DNA of 64,000 bases from JAAZFF01 sp964405775. GTDB taxonomy: Bacteria > Verrucomicrobiota > Kiritimatiellia > RFP12 > UBA3636. Each line of letters starts with the position of its first letter. The first letter of the stretch is position 1. Shown piece by piece: positions 35,269 through 44,132 of this stretch. The notes under the pieces were generated by a model. The model saw only the letters and a list, made by a program, of their open reading frames with translations, searched no databases and was not told where the DNA came from. The DNA lies in NCBI GenBank assembly GCA_964405775.1, contig CAYOPG010000003.1:4476-68475 (forward strand), read 5' to 3'. The position numbers were made by a program, and so were the translations under genes.

Positions 35269-36801
35269 TTACTTTGTCCTAAACGGATACGCAGGCAGCC
35301 CGGCTTTGTTGACGAGATTTGGCACCGGCCCCGTTGGTCCGGCTACGCCGGCAGTGTAGCCGGGAGCCTGGGACCATGAATAGCGCGCTGCAACTGGGTT
35401 TTTGACGGAATCTGCGCGCACTACCACTTCAGAGTCCTCGATAGTCGCCTGAGCACTGGTAAACTTGCCATCCGCGCCGGCAATTTCGAACCACGCGGGG
35501 GCGTTGCCGTCCGAAGTCGCCAGTCCATCATCCGCATGTTCAAATTGAATGCGGATCGAATCGCCCTCAACCTTCATGTCCTTGTAAGTTGGACCGCTCC
35601 ATACCACGTCATCGCGGCCGTAAGCTTTGGCGAGCGCGAGAAGGGAGAGCCTTCTTCCGACCTCTGGTTTATTTGGCGGGTGGATGTTGAAAGTCGGTTC
35701 TCCAATATCGATAGTGCAAACTATGCCTCCGCCGCCCATCTCCTGCGCGGATTCGAACTGCTGCTCCCAGAACTCCGGCACAATGGTGATGTCCTTTTTA
35801 TACCCGCCAGCAGTTATCTGCACGCAATAGAATGGCAGATCTCCCTGCCCCCAAATGTCTCGCCACGTTTCCACGAGCAGATTCTGCTTGTCCTTGTAAT
35901 TATTATCACCAACATTGGCCTCGCCCTGATACCAAGCGAAGCCCCGGATAGTGTACGGCGCGACCGGCTTCAATATCCCGTCGTACAGACCACCGACTCC
36001 ATACGAATTTCTGGCAATGATTTCCGGTACAACAGGGGGTTCCGGATACGGACCTGAATCTTCAAACCCGACTGCCGTTGACATCTGCCACATGCCACGC
36101 TTGTATTCCCAGTCTTTCCGATCCTTGTCAAGCGCGATCTTGGCCTGCCTGTATTCTTCTGAATTGCGCGCATCGATCATTGCCATACCCCAGTCAGAAA
36201 CATCCACGACTTCGCGCGGGAGCCACCCCTCGATGTTAGTCCCCCCCTGCGCAGCAACGATTATGCCGACCGGCACGTCTAGTTCCTTCTCTAGAAATCT
36301 GCCGAAATAATACCCGACGCCGCTTGTCGCCAAAGCCACTTCTCGCGAACTCTTGACCCATATCTGACTGTTTTGCTTGCAGTAAAAACGAAGTCTGGGG
36401 TTGTCTGCCGTTTCGAGATCTTCCTTGATTCCGGGAAATTGGGCGAAGTGTTTCAACTGATGCGCCATATTTGACTGCCCGGAGCAAAGCCACACCTCGC
36501 CGACAAGAACGTCCTTGATCACTATTGTGTTCTCGCCCTTTACTGTTATCTCGTGGGGGCCACCCGCATCCATCGCCGGTAGCTCGACCATCCATGCGCC
36601 ATTTGTGCCAGCTGCTGTTTCAACAGAAGCGCCTGCAATCGAGACAGACACCTTCTCGCCCGCTGCGGCTGTTCCCCAGATTTTAACGGGAGTGCCCCGC
36701 TGCAATACCATCCCATCTGCCATTATGTCAGGCAAAGCGACTTCTGCCGCCAAGTGCCCGGTTGCAAGCGCTAGCAAAGCAGCGAGTATAATCTTTTTCA
36801 T
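35269..36801 (-). CDS. Sialate O-acetylesterase (SGNH hydrolase)
   Basis: A 510-residue secreted esterase with signal peptide MKKIILAALLALATGHLAAE. The N-terminal beta domain (DIMADGMVLQRGTPVKIWG) is followed by the SGNH block I CSGQSNMAHQL (Ser nucleophile), WYQGEANVGDNN, and a late NIHPPNK carrying the catalytic His. It removes O-acetyl groups from sialic acids or from plant/host glycans, a common gut trait. ATG 36801 is chosen because it begins the signal peptide; the longer frame does not. It is monocistronic. Confidence 0.9.
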   Translation of the reverse strand: MKKIILAALLALATGHLAAEVALPDIMADGMVLQRGTPVKIWGTAAAGEKVSVSIAGASVETAAGTNGAWMVELPAMDAGGPHEITVKGENTIVIKDVLVGEVWLCSGQSNMAHQLKHFAQFPGIKEDLETADNPRLRFYCKQNSQIWVKSSREVALATSGVGYYFGRFLEKELDVPVGIIVAAQGGTNIEGWLPREVVDVSDWGMAMIDARNSEEYRQAKIALDKDRKDWEYKRGMWQMSTAVGFEDSGPYPEPPVVPEIIARNSYGVGGLYDGILKPVAPYTIRGFAWYQGEANVGDNNYKDKQNLLVETWRDIWGQGDLPFYCVQITAGGYKKDITIVPEFWEQQFESAQEMGGGGIVCTIDIGEPTFNIHPPNKPEVGRRLSLLALAKAYGRDDVVWSGPTYKDMKVEGDSIRIQFEHADDGLATSDGNAPAWFEIAGADGKFTSAQATIEDSEVVVRADSVKNPVAARYSWSQAPGYTAGVAGPTGPVPNLVNKAGLPAYPFRTK

Positions 36802-36942
36802 TTTATATTTGTTATCCGATAGAAAGGGTGTTTGATCTTTGGTTGTTGATGTCGCAGTGTCCTGCAAAGCACGGCACCGACATCCGCTCTTTCACATAAA
36901 ATGCCAAGCAGATGGCGCTTTTCACTTTTATCAGTGTCTCAG

Positions 36943-38643
36943 CTACCAGGTAACTTGGATGCCAACGTTCTTTGTCTCGGGCGCTGCCGTCTGTAAAGCT
37001 GCAGGATCGTCTTTTATTTTTTCAAAAGTGGGCAGGTTCCTGTAGTATACCATCAGCTGAAGCGCTGCAAGACACGTGTCCATGACCCGACCTCCAAGCT
37101 GCCCGTCGTCTTCGGCAACGGCACCACCCTCGTAGACTCTCACTTTGACAGCGGAACCGCCAGTTGCGTGCGATTCGCCTTTGGAAGGGCTGTCCCAGAA
37201 ACCGATGTCACGCATTTTGCCCTCTGCATCGGCTATGGCGTCTTTGATCACCTGCTGCTCCTTTATGAGCTCAGGCTGGAACTGAGCGTTCCACCTCTTC
37301 CAACGGTCGCCTCCGGCGTGGAACTTGGCTTGTGTTATGTAGTACCAGTAGTACATGATTGCGCCGCCGAAACCGGCTGGCTGCTGATTCCAGTTCGGGA
37401 ATGAGAACGTGCAGGAATCGAGATAATCAAGCGTGTCTTTGACCTCGGGGGTGTTGCCCGCGCCAAGAAGCTGCATGCAAAGTACGCCGACTCCGGAAAG
37501 GCCGCCCTTGCCCGGCGAAGTGTAACCGAAACCACCGCCGGGAGCGTGGTTTTTCTTAAAGCCGTCTATGGCTCTCTTGTAGGCCTCGTCCAGCCCTTCG
37601 ATCTCAAGCTCCCCGGAGATTGTGGCGGCTTTGATCGCCTGCGCACACCAGCCCATGTAAGAGGTGTCGTCACGATCTGTGACGGGGTTCATATTGTAGT
37701 CCCAACCACCGCTTGCATGCTGCCCTTTTACTATTGGCGCCATCGCCTTCTCGGCAGCGATTTTGAGCAACGGGTTTTTCGTCATTGAATACGCTTCGCA
37801 CAGTGCGTAAGCGGCTATTGGATGCGAATAGTTGTTGCCATCCTTGATCTCGAAGAGTCCGCTATCGAGCTGTATGTCCAAAAGGAACTTCAGCCCCTTC
37901 TCTACCGTCGGCCCGAATTCGGGGTGATCCGCGCCGGGCACCTCTCCGTGCGCAAGAAACGCGAGCAGAGCCAAACCGGTGTTCGACGTCTTCTGCCCAG
38001 GCCAGGAACCGTCCTCCAACTGCTGAGACTTCAGCCAGCGCAGAGCGCGCATTACCGTCGCCTCACCGCCACTTGTTCCGCCGTACTTCTGCAGTGCCTG
38101 ACCGCGCTGTCCGCGGTTGCGGGAGCCGATTATGTTCCGCATTATGATCGGGCTTTTGATGATCGCCACCGAGTTGACCTCGGCCGGTTTAGGGGAAAGA
38201 GGCACGTTCTGATTGAATGACATCGTCGTCTCTGGAGCGAAATTATCGGTCGGACCGTCATACTCCGTATCGATGGGCTCCATCTCAAAGACTTCATCGG
38301 GCGGCGGCGGCTCGGGCTCCTCGATCTCATCTGGAATTATGGGGTCGATAATCTCGACCGGCACCGCCCTTGACACTGTCTGAACCTGAGGATTGATGCT
38401 CAGCAAAATGCCGACAATGATAAAGGGCATTATAATAGCCAGCGCGGGCCCCGAAAGCCGCTGTATCTGCAGTTTCGCGAATTTGTACTCACGGCTCTCC
38501 CGCGGCATGTTGATGCCCTGAAGCGTCCTGCGGATGCGCTCGCGGAGAGGGATTTTCTCAAAAAGCTCCATCATTTCCTGAAACGCCTTGTCATCCGCCA
38601 TCGGATCTATTTCGTTATACCCCTGATTGTTCTCTTGGTTCAT
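36943..38643 (-). CDS. TonB-like N-terminus fused to an alpha/alpha-toroid domain
   Basis: A 566-residue protein with a cytoplasmic N-terminus (1-64), one membrane helix at about 66-84, a Pro/Glu-rich linker (IIPDEIEEPEPPPPDEVFEM, 102-121) as in TonB, and a periplasmic squalene-cyclase/prenyltransferase-like toroid from about 180. Toroid repeats include RALRWLKSQQLEDGSWPGQ, LKFLLDIQLDSGLFEI, MAPIVKGQHASGGWDYN and HAPGGGFGYTS. The catalytic Asp motif of squalene cyclases (DxDD) is not seen. The role is unknown; a periplasmic binding or sensor module is plausible. It is related in fold to the toroid partner of the ECF sigma factor. Confidence 0.8.
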   Translation of the reverse strand: MNQENNQGYNEIDPMADDKAFQEMMELFEKIPLRERIRRTLQGINMPRESREYKFAKLQIQRLSGPALAIIMPFIIVGILLSINPQVQTVSRAVPVEIIDPIIPDEIEEPEPPPPDEVFEMEPIDTEYDGPTDNFAPETTMSFNQNVPLSPKPAEVNSVAIIKSPIIMRNIIGSRNRGQRGQALQKYGGTSGGEATVMRALRWLKSQQLEDGSWPGQKTSNTGLALLAFLAHGEVPGADHPEFGPTVEKGLKFLLDIQLDSGLFEIKDGNNYSHPIAAYALCEAYSMTKNPLLKIAAEKAMAPIVKGQHASGGWDYNMNPVTDRDDTSYMGWCAQAIKAATISGELEIEGLDEAYKRAIDGFKKNHAPGGGFGYTSPGKGGLSGVGVLCMQLLGAGNTPEVKDTLDYLDSCTFSFPNWNQQPAGFGGAIMYYWYYITQAKFHAGGDRWKRWNAQFQPELIKEQQVIKDAIADAEGKMRDIGFWDSPSKGESHATGGSAVKVRVYEGGAVAEDDGQLGGRVMDTCLAALQLMVYYRNLPTFEKIKDDPAALQTAAPETKNVGIQVTW

Positions 38644-38785
38644 TGTTAATCCTCCCTGTCGGTTTCCCCCGGGTTAAATCATTGTGCATCCCGTGACTTT
38701 GTTACCGATTTCCAACGTTAATACGAACCTCAGACTCTATTTCTTAGATTCAATGTAAAATAATTTACAAATAACCACTGAAAAA

Positions 38786-39223
38786 CTATACCCTGCCCAG
38801 CGCTTCTTCATAATAGATGAAAAAACATTCGATTATATCATCGGCAGAAATTCCGTTTATCGTACTGTCCTTGTCAGCCGGACTGCGAAGAGGAAACCTC
38901 TTGCTCTCAACACGCAGTCCCTTGCGTTCTCGCATCTTCACTTCAACATTGGGTATCACTCCAACTGGCATAGAAAGCCCGGTAACCCGGAACATGAGCT
39001 CCATGGAACTGCCGTTCATAACTGTTATTCCGCATGCGGCGCGCGTCTCCTGAGTCGTTATTTCACGCCCTTTTTCGGAAAGCCTGCGCCCGATCTCGGA
39101 ATATGCCGGACGCACCACTCTCGCCACAAACGCTACAAAATCCGCTTCTTCCTGCTCCGCGCGCGTCTTCTGGCCCCCCGCACCACCTGTTATGAAACGC
39201 ATTTTCCAATTAGGCACATTCAT
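38786..39223 (-). CDS. Hypothetical protein
   Basis: A soluble 145-residue protein that I do not recognise. It has a helical N-terminal half (QEEADFVAFVARVVRPAYSE, IGRRLSEKGREIT), a beta-rich middle (ACGITVMNGSSMELMFRV, NVEVKMRERKGLRVESKRF) and a final helix (ADDIIECFFIYYEEAL). No membrane segment or signal is visible. A possible start is ATG 39223, or GTG 39226. It stands alone upstream of the toroid gene and downstream of the glycosyltransferases. Confidence 0.6.
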   Translation of the reverse strand: MNVPNWKMRFITGGAGGQKTRAEQEEADFVAFVARVVRPAYSEIGRRLSEKGREITTQETRAACGITVMNGSSMELMFRVTGLSMPVGVIPNVEVKMRERKGLRVESKRFPLRSPADKDSTINGISADDIIECFFIYYEEALGRV

Positions 39224-39310
39224 CACTCAATAACCCCATAAATATTTCTTTTCGGCACATCATAGCAGATTGCCTGCCGATCCACACAGCTTTTTATGTA
39301 AACACGAGCG

Positions 39311-40468
39311 TCAAATCAATACCTGTCGGTAAACGTCCGCTGTTTTGAGGGCGCAGGCATCCCAACTGAACTTTCTCGCTCGGACGAGCCCGTCGGATTT
39401 CATCCTCTCCATTCTCTGTGGCGATGTAAGAATTTCCGTTATTGCCGAGGCCATTTCCCGATTGTCGCCAGCCTTTACAACGCGCGCGGCTTCCCCCGCC
39501 ACTTCCGGCTGCGAGCCGCCGTCAGTGCAGATAACCGGCAGGCCATGTGCCATTGCCTCTATTATCTGCAACCCAAACCCCTCATATCTCGAAGGATGCG
39601 TCAGGAGATCCGCCGTAGAGTAAAGCCGCTCGAGTTCCACGTCGGGGACGAATCCAGTGAATTCGACGGCGTCAGAAACCCCCAACCGTTCTGCAGCAAC
39701 CCGTGCCTCGGGATAACGTTCGTCCAATGCCCCGCAAACAACGAGCTTCAGTGGAAACGGAACTTTATGACGCGCAATCGCAAAAGCTTCAACTAACCCT
39801 GCGACGTTTTTATATGGATCCATCCGTCCGACGTATAGCAAAGTTCGCGGGGTGATAGAATCCGTCTTTATAGGAGCCCGTTCAACGCCACACAACTCCA
39901 CATCGGCGCCGTCTGGGATCACTTGGACTTTGGCCAAAGTCCGCTGGCTTACTGAAAGAGTTTTTTCGATGTCGCGCTTGGACGCTTCGCTTCCTGTAAT
40001 TACGACGTCCGCCCTGGCTATGCTCTGCCTCAGACAGAATTTAAAGACTCTCTTGAACCGGCTTGTCTTGGAGTTCGGGGCGTAGTCCTTGACGACCAGC
40101 GGAATAACATCGTGGATGTTGACAATCGATTTCATCCGGCGTGTTTTCCGTGTAAGAGGCAGAGACATGTACGGCACCATGTAGTTGGGAGAATGGTAGA
40201 GATCAGCTTTAAGTTCAGATATGACTTTTGGCATTGACATCTGGCTTTTGAGCGATACCGGATGAATATTCGCCACAATCGCCCTGACGTTGCGTTCAGA
40301 CTCCGAAGCTCCGGTCATGTGCCGCTCCAGCAGCTTCTGGGATCCGAATATAATAACGAACTCACATTCGGGCAGCAGACCCGGCAGACGTCGAACCATC
40401 TCCTGCGCGTAAACCCCTATGCCCGATGGCTTGTCATAAATCCAGCGCGCGTCGAAAGCAACTTTCAT
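39311..40468 (-). CDS. GT4-family glycosyltransferase (second of pair)
   Basis: A 385-residue GT-B glycosyltransferase. The N-terminal domain starts MKVAFDARWIYDKPSGIGVY; the nucleotide-sugar-binding C-terminal domain has LLYVGRMDPYKNVAGLVEAF and the EX7E motif in LTHPSRYEGFGLQIIEAMAHG. It transfers a sugar from an NDP donor, probably in LPS or exopolysaccharide assembly. ATG 40468 overlaps the stop of the upstream GT4 gene by four bases. Confidence 0.93.
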   Translation of the reverse strand: MKVAFDARWIYDKPSGIGVYAQEMVRRLPGLLPECEFVIIFGSQKLLERHMTGASESERNVRAIVANIHPVSLKSQMSMPKVISELKADLYHSPNYMVPYMSLPLTRKTRRMKSIVNIHDVIPLVVKDYAPNSKTSRFKRVFKFCLRQSIARADVVITGSEASKRDIEKTLSVSQRTLAKVQVIPDGADVELCGVERAPIKTDSITPRTLLYVGRMDPYKNVAGLVEAFAIARHKVPFPLKLVVCGALDERYPEARVAAERLGVSDAVEFTGFVPDVELERLYSTADLLTHPSRYEGFGLQIIEAMAHGLPVICTDGGSQPEVAGEAARVVKAGDNREMASAITEILTSPQRMERMKSDGLVRARKFSWDACALKTADVYRQVLI

Positions 40469-41607
40469 AATCCGGTTGCGCCCTTCTTGGAACCGAAAAC
40501 CTTCTTGTAGATGGCAAGCGTCTCACGCGCTGTATTTTCCCAGCGGAATCCAGCCGAGCGCTCGAGCCCCGTTCGCGACATTTCAACGCGCCGCGCTGAA
40601 TCCCCAAGAATCGCACGCACTGCGTCCACCCATTCATAAAGGTCAAACCCCTTGATAACAGTTGCGGCGCTTCCCACGATCTCGGGGATTGAACCGCCGG
40701 TGGACGTCAGAACGGGCGTACCACACGCCATAGCCTCTAGCGGTGTGAATCCGAAACCCTCGTAAAACGAAGGCATGACAAAAAGAGATGCTGCAGAATA
40801 CAAGGCCGCCAGCTTGCCATCGGGCACGAAGCGTAGATAATGCAATTGATCCGGGAAGCGCGTGTTTTCGAAGCGCTCTAGTATCGACCGGCTTTTCCAT
40901 CCCAACGCCCCTGCGATGACCAGATCCACGTCGTCTTCCGCCACCTGCTCGAAGACGTCGACCAGAAACTCCAGATTCTTGCGCGGCTCGACTGTGCCCA
41001 ACGTCATGATGAAAGGACGGCTAAGACCAAGCTCCCGCCGCACAGCCGCCGTCTCAACCTCGGAGGCAGGCTTAAAATCCTCTCCTATTCCCAGATAAGT
41101 GACGTAAACCTTGCCACGCGCCTCAGGGAGCAGCTCCTCAATCTCCGCTTTGCTGAATTCCGAGATGGTTATGATAGCATCTGCGTTTTTGGCGCTACGC
41201 TTAAGACCCGCATTCAGATACTTGAGATTACGTTTCTCAGCAAACTGAGGGAAGCGCACAAAGCTCATGTCGTGTATCGACACCACCGACTTCCCGCGCG
41301 TTATAGGCCTGTCCGTGAAATTGGTAAAATGATAGATATCGGCATCGCCCGCAGTCCAATTGAACGGCGGGAACCGAAGATGGTGCCACATCTTCTGCAT
41401 CAGCGCGCCCGGCATTGCCCTGAACGTCACATACTCGGCACCGTCCACGCAGTGACGCTTGCCAGCTCGTTTGAAGTCACAATAGAAAAGCCGCAACTCG
41501 TCATCTGAATCGAGCAGCTTCGCCAGCTCCGATGCCAAGACACGAGTGTAGCGCCCAATGCCGGCGCACTGTGCCACGGCAGGCTGATAGTCCATGCAAA
41601 TCTTCAT
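40465..41607 (-). CDS. GT4-family glycosyltransferase (first of pair)
   Basis: A 380-residue GT-B glycosyltransferase. The N-terminus MKICMDYQPAVAQCAGIGRY is the usual GT4 start; the C-terminal domain has IMTLGTVEPRKNLEFLVDVF and VMPSFYEGFGFTPLEAMACG with the EX7E glutamates. It is similar to the next gene, suggesting an old duplication, and the two probably add successive sugars to one glycan. It is transcribed divergently from the ABC-F gene. Confidence 0.93.
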   Translation of the reverse strand: MKICMDYQPAVAQCAGIGRYTRVLASELAKLLDSDDELRLFYCDFKRAGKRHCVDGAEYVTFRAMPGALMQKMWHHLRFPPFNWTAGDADIYHFTNFTDRPITRGKSVVSIHDMSFVRFPQFAEKRNLKYLNAGLKRSAKNADAIITISEFSKAEIEELLPEARGKVYVTYLGIGEDFKPASEVETAAVRRELGLSRPFIMTLGTVEPRKNLEFLVDVFEQVAEDDVDLVIAGALGWKSRSILERFENTRFPDQLHYLRFVPDGKLAALYSAASLFVMPSFYEGFGFTPLEAMACGTPVLTSTGGSIPEIVGSAATVIKGFDLYEWVDAVRAILGDSARRVEMSRTGLERSAGFRWENTARETLAIYKKVFGSKKGATGL

Positions 41608-41765
41608 AACGCGATTCTATCAGACAAAGCGGGCGATGCGCAACGCTAAAGCCACGCGTACCGCGCTTATCCCGCACCCCCTCTACGGAATACGGGGTGT
41701 GCGTCGCATTCACGCCCGGAATTCCGCCCGCCCCTCGTCAGCTTGGGATAAATTGAAATTGTAAT

Positions 41766-41795
41766 TTGCTTTTTTAGGTGCAAAAATGGTAGAAT
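41766..41795 (+). promoter_or_regulatory. Possible sigma70 promoter of the ABC-F gene
   Basis: TTGCTT (41766-41771), an 18-base spacer and TAGAAT (41790-41795). The transcript would start near 41802, leaving a leader of about 78 bases before ATG 41880. Confidence 0.5.
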
Positions 41796-41809
41796 TTTTG
41801 GCTTTCAAT

Positions 41810-41887
41810 ATGGAAGGTAGCTCCGCTACATGTAGCGCACGGCGGCTTTTTGCCGACGAATCAGTGAGGATGGTGTATTATGGCTAG
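41810..41887 (+). promoter_or_regulatory. Structured ABC-F leader with overlapping upstream ORF
   Basis: An ATG at 41810 opens a 25-codon frame ending in TAG at 41885-41887, eight bases inside the ABC-F gene in another frame. The same leader contains GTAGC (41817-41821), GCTAC (41825-41829) and GTAGC (41832-41836), so the middle strand can pair with either neighbour. The 41824-41837 stretch is a perfect 14-base palindrome, and CGGC/GCCG follows around a T run. This layout resembles ribosome-mediated attenuation. No strong ribosome binding site precedes the upstream ATG. Confidence 0.4.
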
Positions 41888-43445
41888 GTTTTTACGTTTT
41901 GAACATGTGTCTTTCGCTTATCCAGGCATGACTAAAATGCTGGTGACGGATTTGGACGCGCATTTTACGCTGGGTTGGACTGGCATAGTAGGGCCAAACG
42001 GCGCCGGCAAAACGACTTTGTTGCAACTCGCGACCGGCGGCCTTGAGCCATCCAAAGGCACAATCCACCACCTCTCGACAAGCCGCTATGCCGTTCAGCG
42101 CACAGATTCGGCACCTGAGGGGATGGACGATTTCCGCATGGCCAAAGACCCCGAAGCAATTGTACTGAAGGACAAGCTGGGAATAAGGGATGATTGGTTC
42201 GACCGTTGGGGTACGCTCAGCCACGGTGAACGCAAACGCATGCAGATAGCCGTTGTGATGTGGGACAACCCGGAGGTGCTCGCCCTCGACGAACCCACAA
42301 ACCATATCGACGCAGACGCCCGCGACATGCTCATAGCCGCACTCAAGAGCTACAACGGCGTCGGACTCCTCGTCAGCCACGACAGAGAGCTCCTTGATTC
42401 TCTCTGCACGCAATGTCTTTTCATAAACCCCCCAACCGCCGTCTTGCGCCCCGGCGGCGTGACCGCGGGCATGGAACAAGACCGCCTCGAGCAGGTCGAA
42501 GCGCGCTCGCAGGACGAAAAAACCAAAAATGCCGCCCAGCGCCTCAAGAAAGCCGCGCAGAACCAGCTTGAACAAGCCGAACAGGCTTCCGCACGGAGCA
42601 AAAACAAGAAGTTTAAAAAGCTGGACAAAAACGATCACGACGGTCGCGAAAAACGCAACTTGGCCAAGTTGACCGGCAAGAACGCGCGCGGTGGATCTTC
42701 GCAAAGCGCGTCGCTAAGCAAACGCGCCGCCGAACTCGAAGCCTCGCGCGCTTCCATAAACATACGCAAGGAATACGAGATGGGGTTCTGGCTGGAGGAA
42801 AGCAAAACCTCAATGCGCAGCACCGTCCTATCTGTCCCCAAAGGCGAACTCCCGCTCGGCAATGGACGCAAACTCGTCTACCCGGAACTTATTGTTTCGC
42901 CGACCGATCGCATCGCGATCACCGGCGCAAACGGACTAGGGAAAAGCACGCTGCTGAAACGAATGCTCGGAAATGTCAATGTCCAGCCGGAACGCCTGAT
43001 AACAATTCCGCAGGAAATAACTGTGGAGGAGTCTAAGGCAATCCTTGAGGAGGTTAAAGCCCTGCCCAAAGACAAGCTCGGCCGTGTGATGACGTGCGTC
43101 AGCCGTTTGGGATCGCGTCCAGGACGCCTGCTGGAAAGTGAGCAGCCAAGCCCCGGAGAAATACGCAAATTGCTACTGGCATTGGGCGTCACCAGAGGTC
43201 CGCACTTGATCGTAATGGACGAGCCCACCAACCACATGGACTTGCCCAGCATTGAATGTCTCGAGGGGGCTCTTTCCGCATGCCCTTGCGCGATGATACT
43301 TGTAAGCCACGACACGCGGTTCCTTGAGCCGCTTACCGATTACACCTGGCACCTGACGCTCGACTCCCCCACCCTCGTTAAACTCGTTCCGGGACGCCGA
43401 GACAGAGTGGACGAACTCGATTTTACCGATTTCGATTTGTCGTAA
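41880..43445 (+). CDS. ABC-F family ribosome-associated ATPase
   Basis: A 521-residue cytoplasmic protein with two ABC ATPase domains and no membrane segments. Domain 1 has Walker A GPNGAGKTTL, signature SHGERKRM and Walker B ALDEPTNHID. A long charged Lys/Ala/Gln-rich linker (about 200-300) follows. Domain 2 has GANGLGKSTL, PSPGEIRKLL and VMDEPTNHMD. ABC-F proteins bind the ribosomal E site and either ease stalled translation or displace ribosome-targeting antibiotics. The first signature, SHGE, departs from the usual SGGE. GAGG lies ten bases before ATG 41880. Resistance versus housekeeping function cannot be told from sequence alone. Confidence 0.92.
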   Translation: MARFLRFEHVSFAYPGMTKMLVTDLDAHFTLGWTGIVGPNGAGKTTLLQLATGGLEPSKGTIHHLSTSRYAVQRTDSAPEGMDDFRMAKDPEAIVLKDKLGIRDDWFDRWGTLSHGERKRMQIAVVMWDNPEVLALDEPTNHIDADARDMLIAALKSYNGVGLLVSHDRELLDSLCTQCLFINPPTAVLRPGGVTAGMEQDRLEQVEARSQDEKTKNAAQRLKKAAQNQLEQAEQASARSKNKKFKKLDKNDHDGREKRNLAKLTGKNARGGSSQSASLSKRAAELEASRASINIRKEYEMGFWLEESKTSMRSTVLSVPKGELPLGNGRKLVYPELIVSPTDRIAITGANGLGKSTLLKRMLGNVNVQPERLITIPQEITVEESKAILEEVKALPKDKLGRVMTCVSRLGSRPGRLLESEQPSPGEIRKLLLALGVTRGPHLIVMDEPTNHMDLPSIECLEGALSACPCAMILVSHDTRFLEPLTDYTWHLTLDSPTLVKLVPGRRDRVDELDFTDFDLS

Positions 43446-43553
43446 ACCTTGACAGAACCGCTTGAATGTGGTGGAGTATGCGGGGTGCCGCCATGTTTGA
43501 ACAGCGGCATGTTCTTGATTACACCCCAAACAAACTAAAGGCAATTACGCATT

Positions 43554-44075
43554 ATGAAGAAATCAACGATTCTAGCGTTAATCGCGGCATCTACTATGAT
43601 CGTGCCACGCTCTGGCGCAGTGTGGACGGATGCTGGAACCTGGTCAGCCGGCGGTTCGCTCATGATCGATTCGGATTCAATTCTCGGCACGGATATTCAA
43701 TCCGATTTCTACTTGGGACAATACATCCAAGACTCCGTAATGGTCGGAGGTTATGTGAACATTGGGGACAATGACTTTATAACGCGTGTCTCAGGCGGCG
43801 CAACCTGCAAATTCCATTTCTTTGACAATGGGCACAATCTCTTTTCCCCATACATTGGAGCTCAGCTAGGAGCCGCATACGCCGAGGCCGCGGATGATGA
43901 CGCCTACGCACTGACGCTTGGCGGCTCATTGGGGCTTGACTATTTTCTCTCTCCACAGGTAGCGCTGAATGTATCGCTCAATGCGTCTGTGGCGTCGGAC
44001 GATGTCTATACGGACGACGAAGGGCTGACAGGCACCGACATCAACATCAGGGCGGGTCTCGGGTTTTTCTTCTGA
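43554..44075 (+). CDS. Small outer-membrane beta-barrel protein
   Basis: A 173-residue protein with a signal peptide (MKKSTILALIAASTMIVPRS) and a mature part of alternating beta strands: GGSLMIDS, DFYLGQYIQDSVMVGGYVNI, LFSPYIGAQLGAAYAEA, ALTLGGSLGLDYFL, ALNVSLNASV, ending in INIRAGLGFFF with a terminal Phe as in OmpA-like barrels. About eight strands fit an OmpW/OmpX-size barrel. The role is unknown. Confidence 0.75.
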   Translation: MKKSTILALIAASTMIVPRSGAVWTDAGTWSAGGSLMIDSDSILGTDIQSDFYLGQYIQDSVMVGGYVNIGDNDFITRVSGGATCKFHFFDNGHNLFSPYIGAQLGAAYAEAADDDAYALTLGGSLGLDYFLSPQVALNVSLNASVASDDVYTDDEGLTGTDINIRAGLGFFF

Positions 44076-44132
44076 TCAGGCGATCCTCTTTAGTTTCAAT
44101 ACACAACAATTCAAAAGGACAATTAGAAAAAA

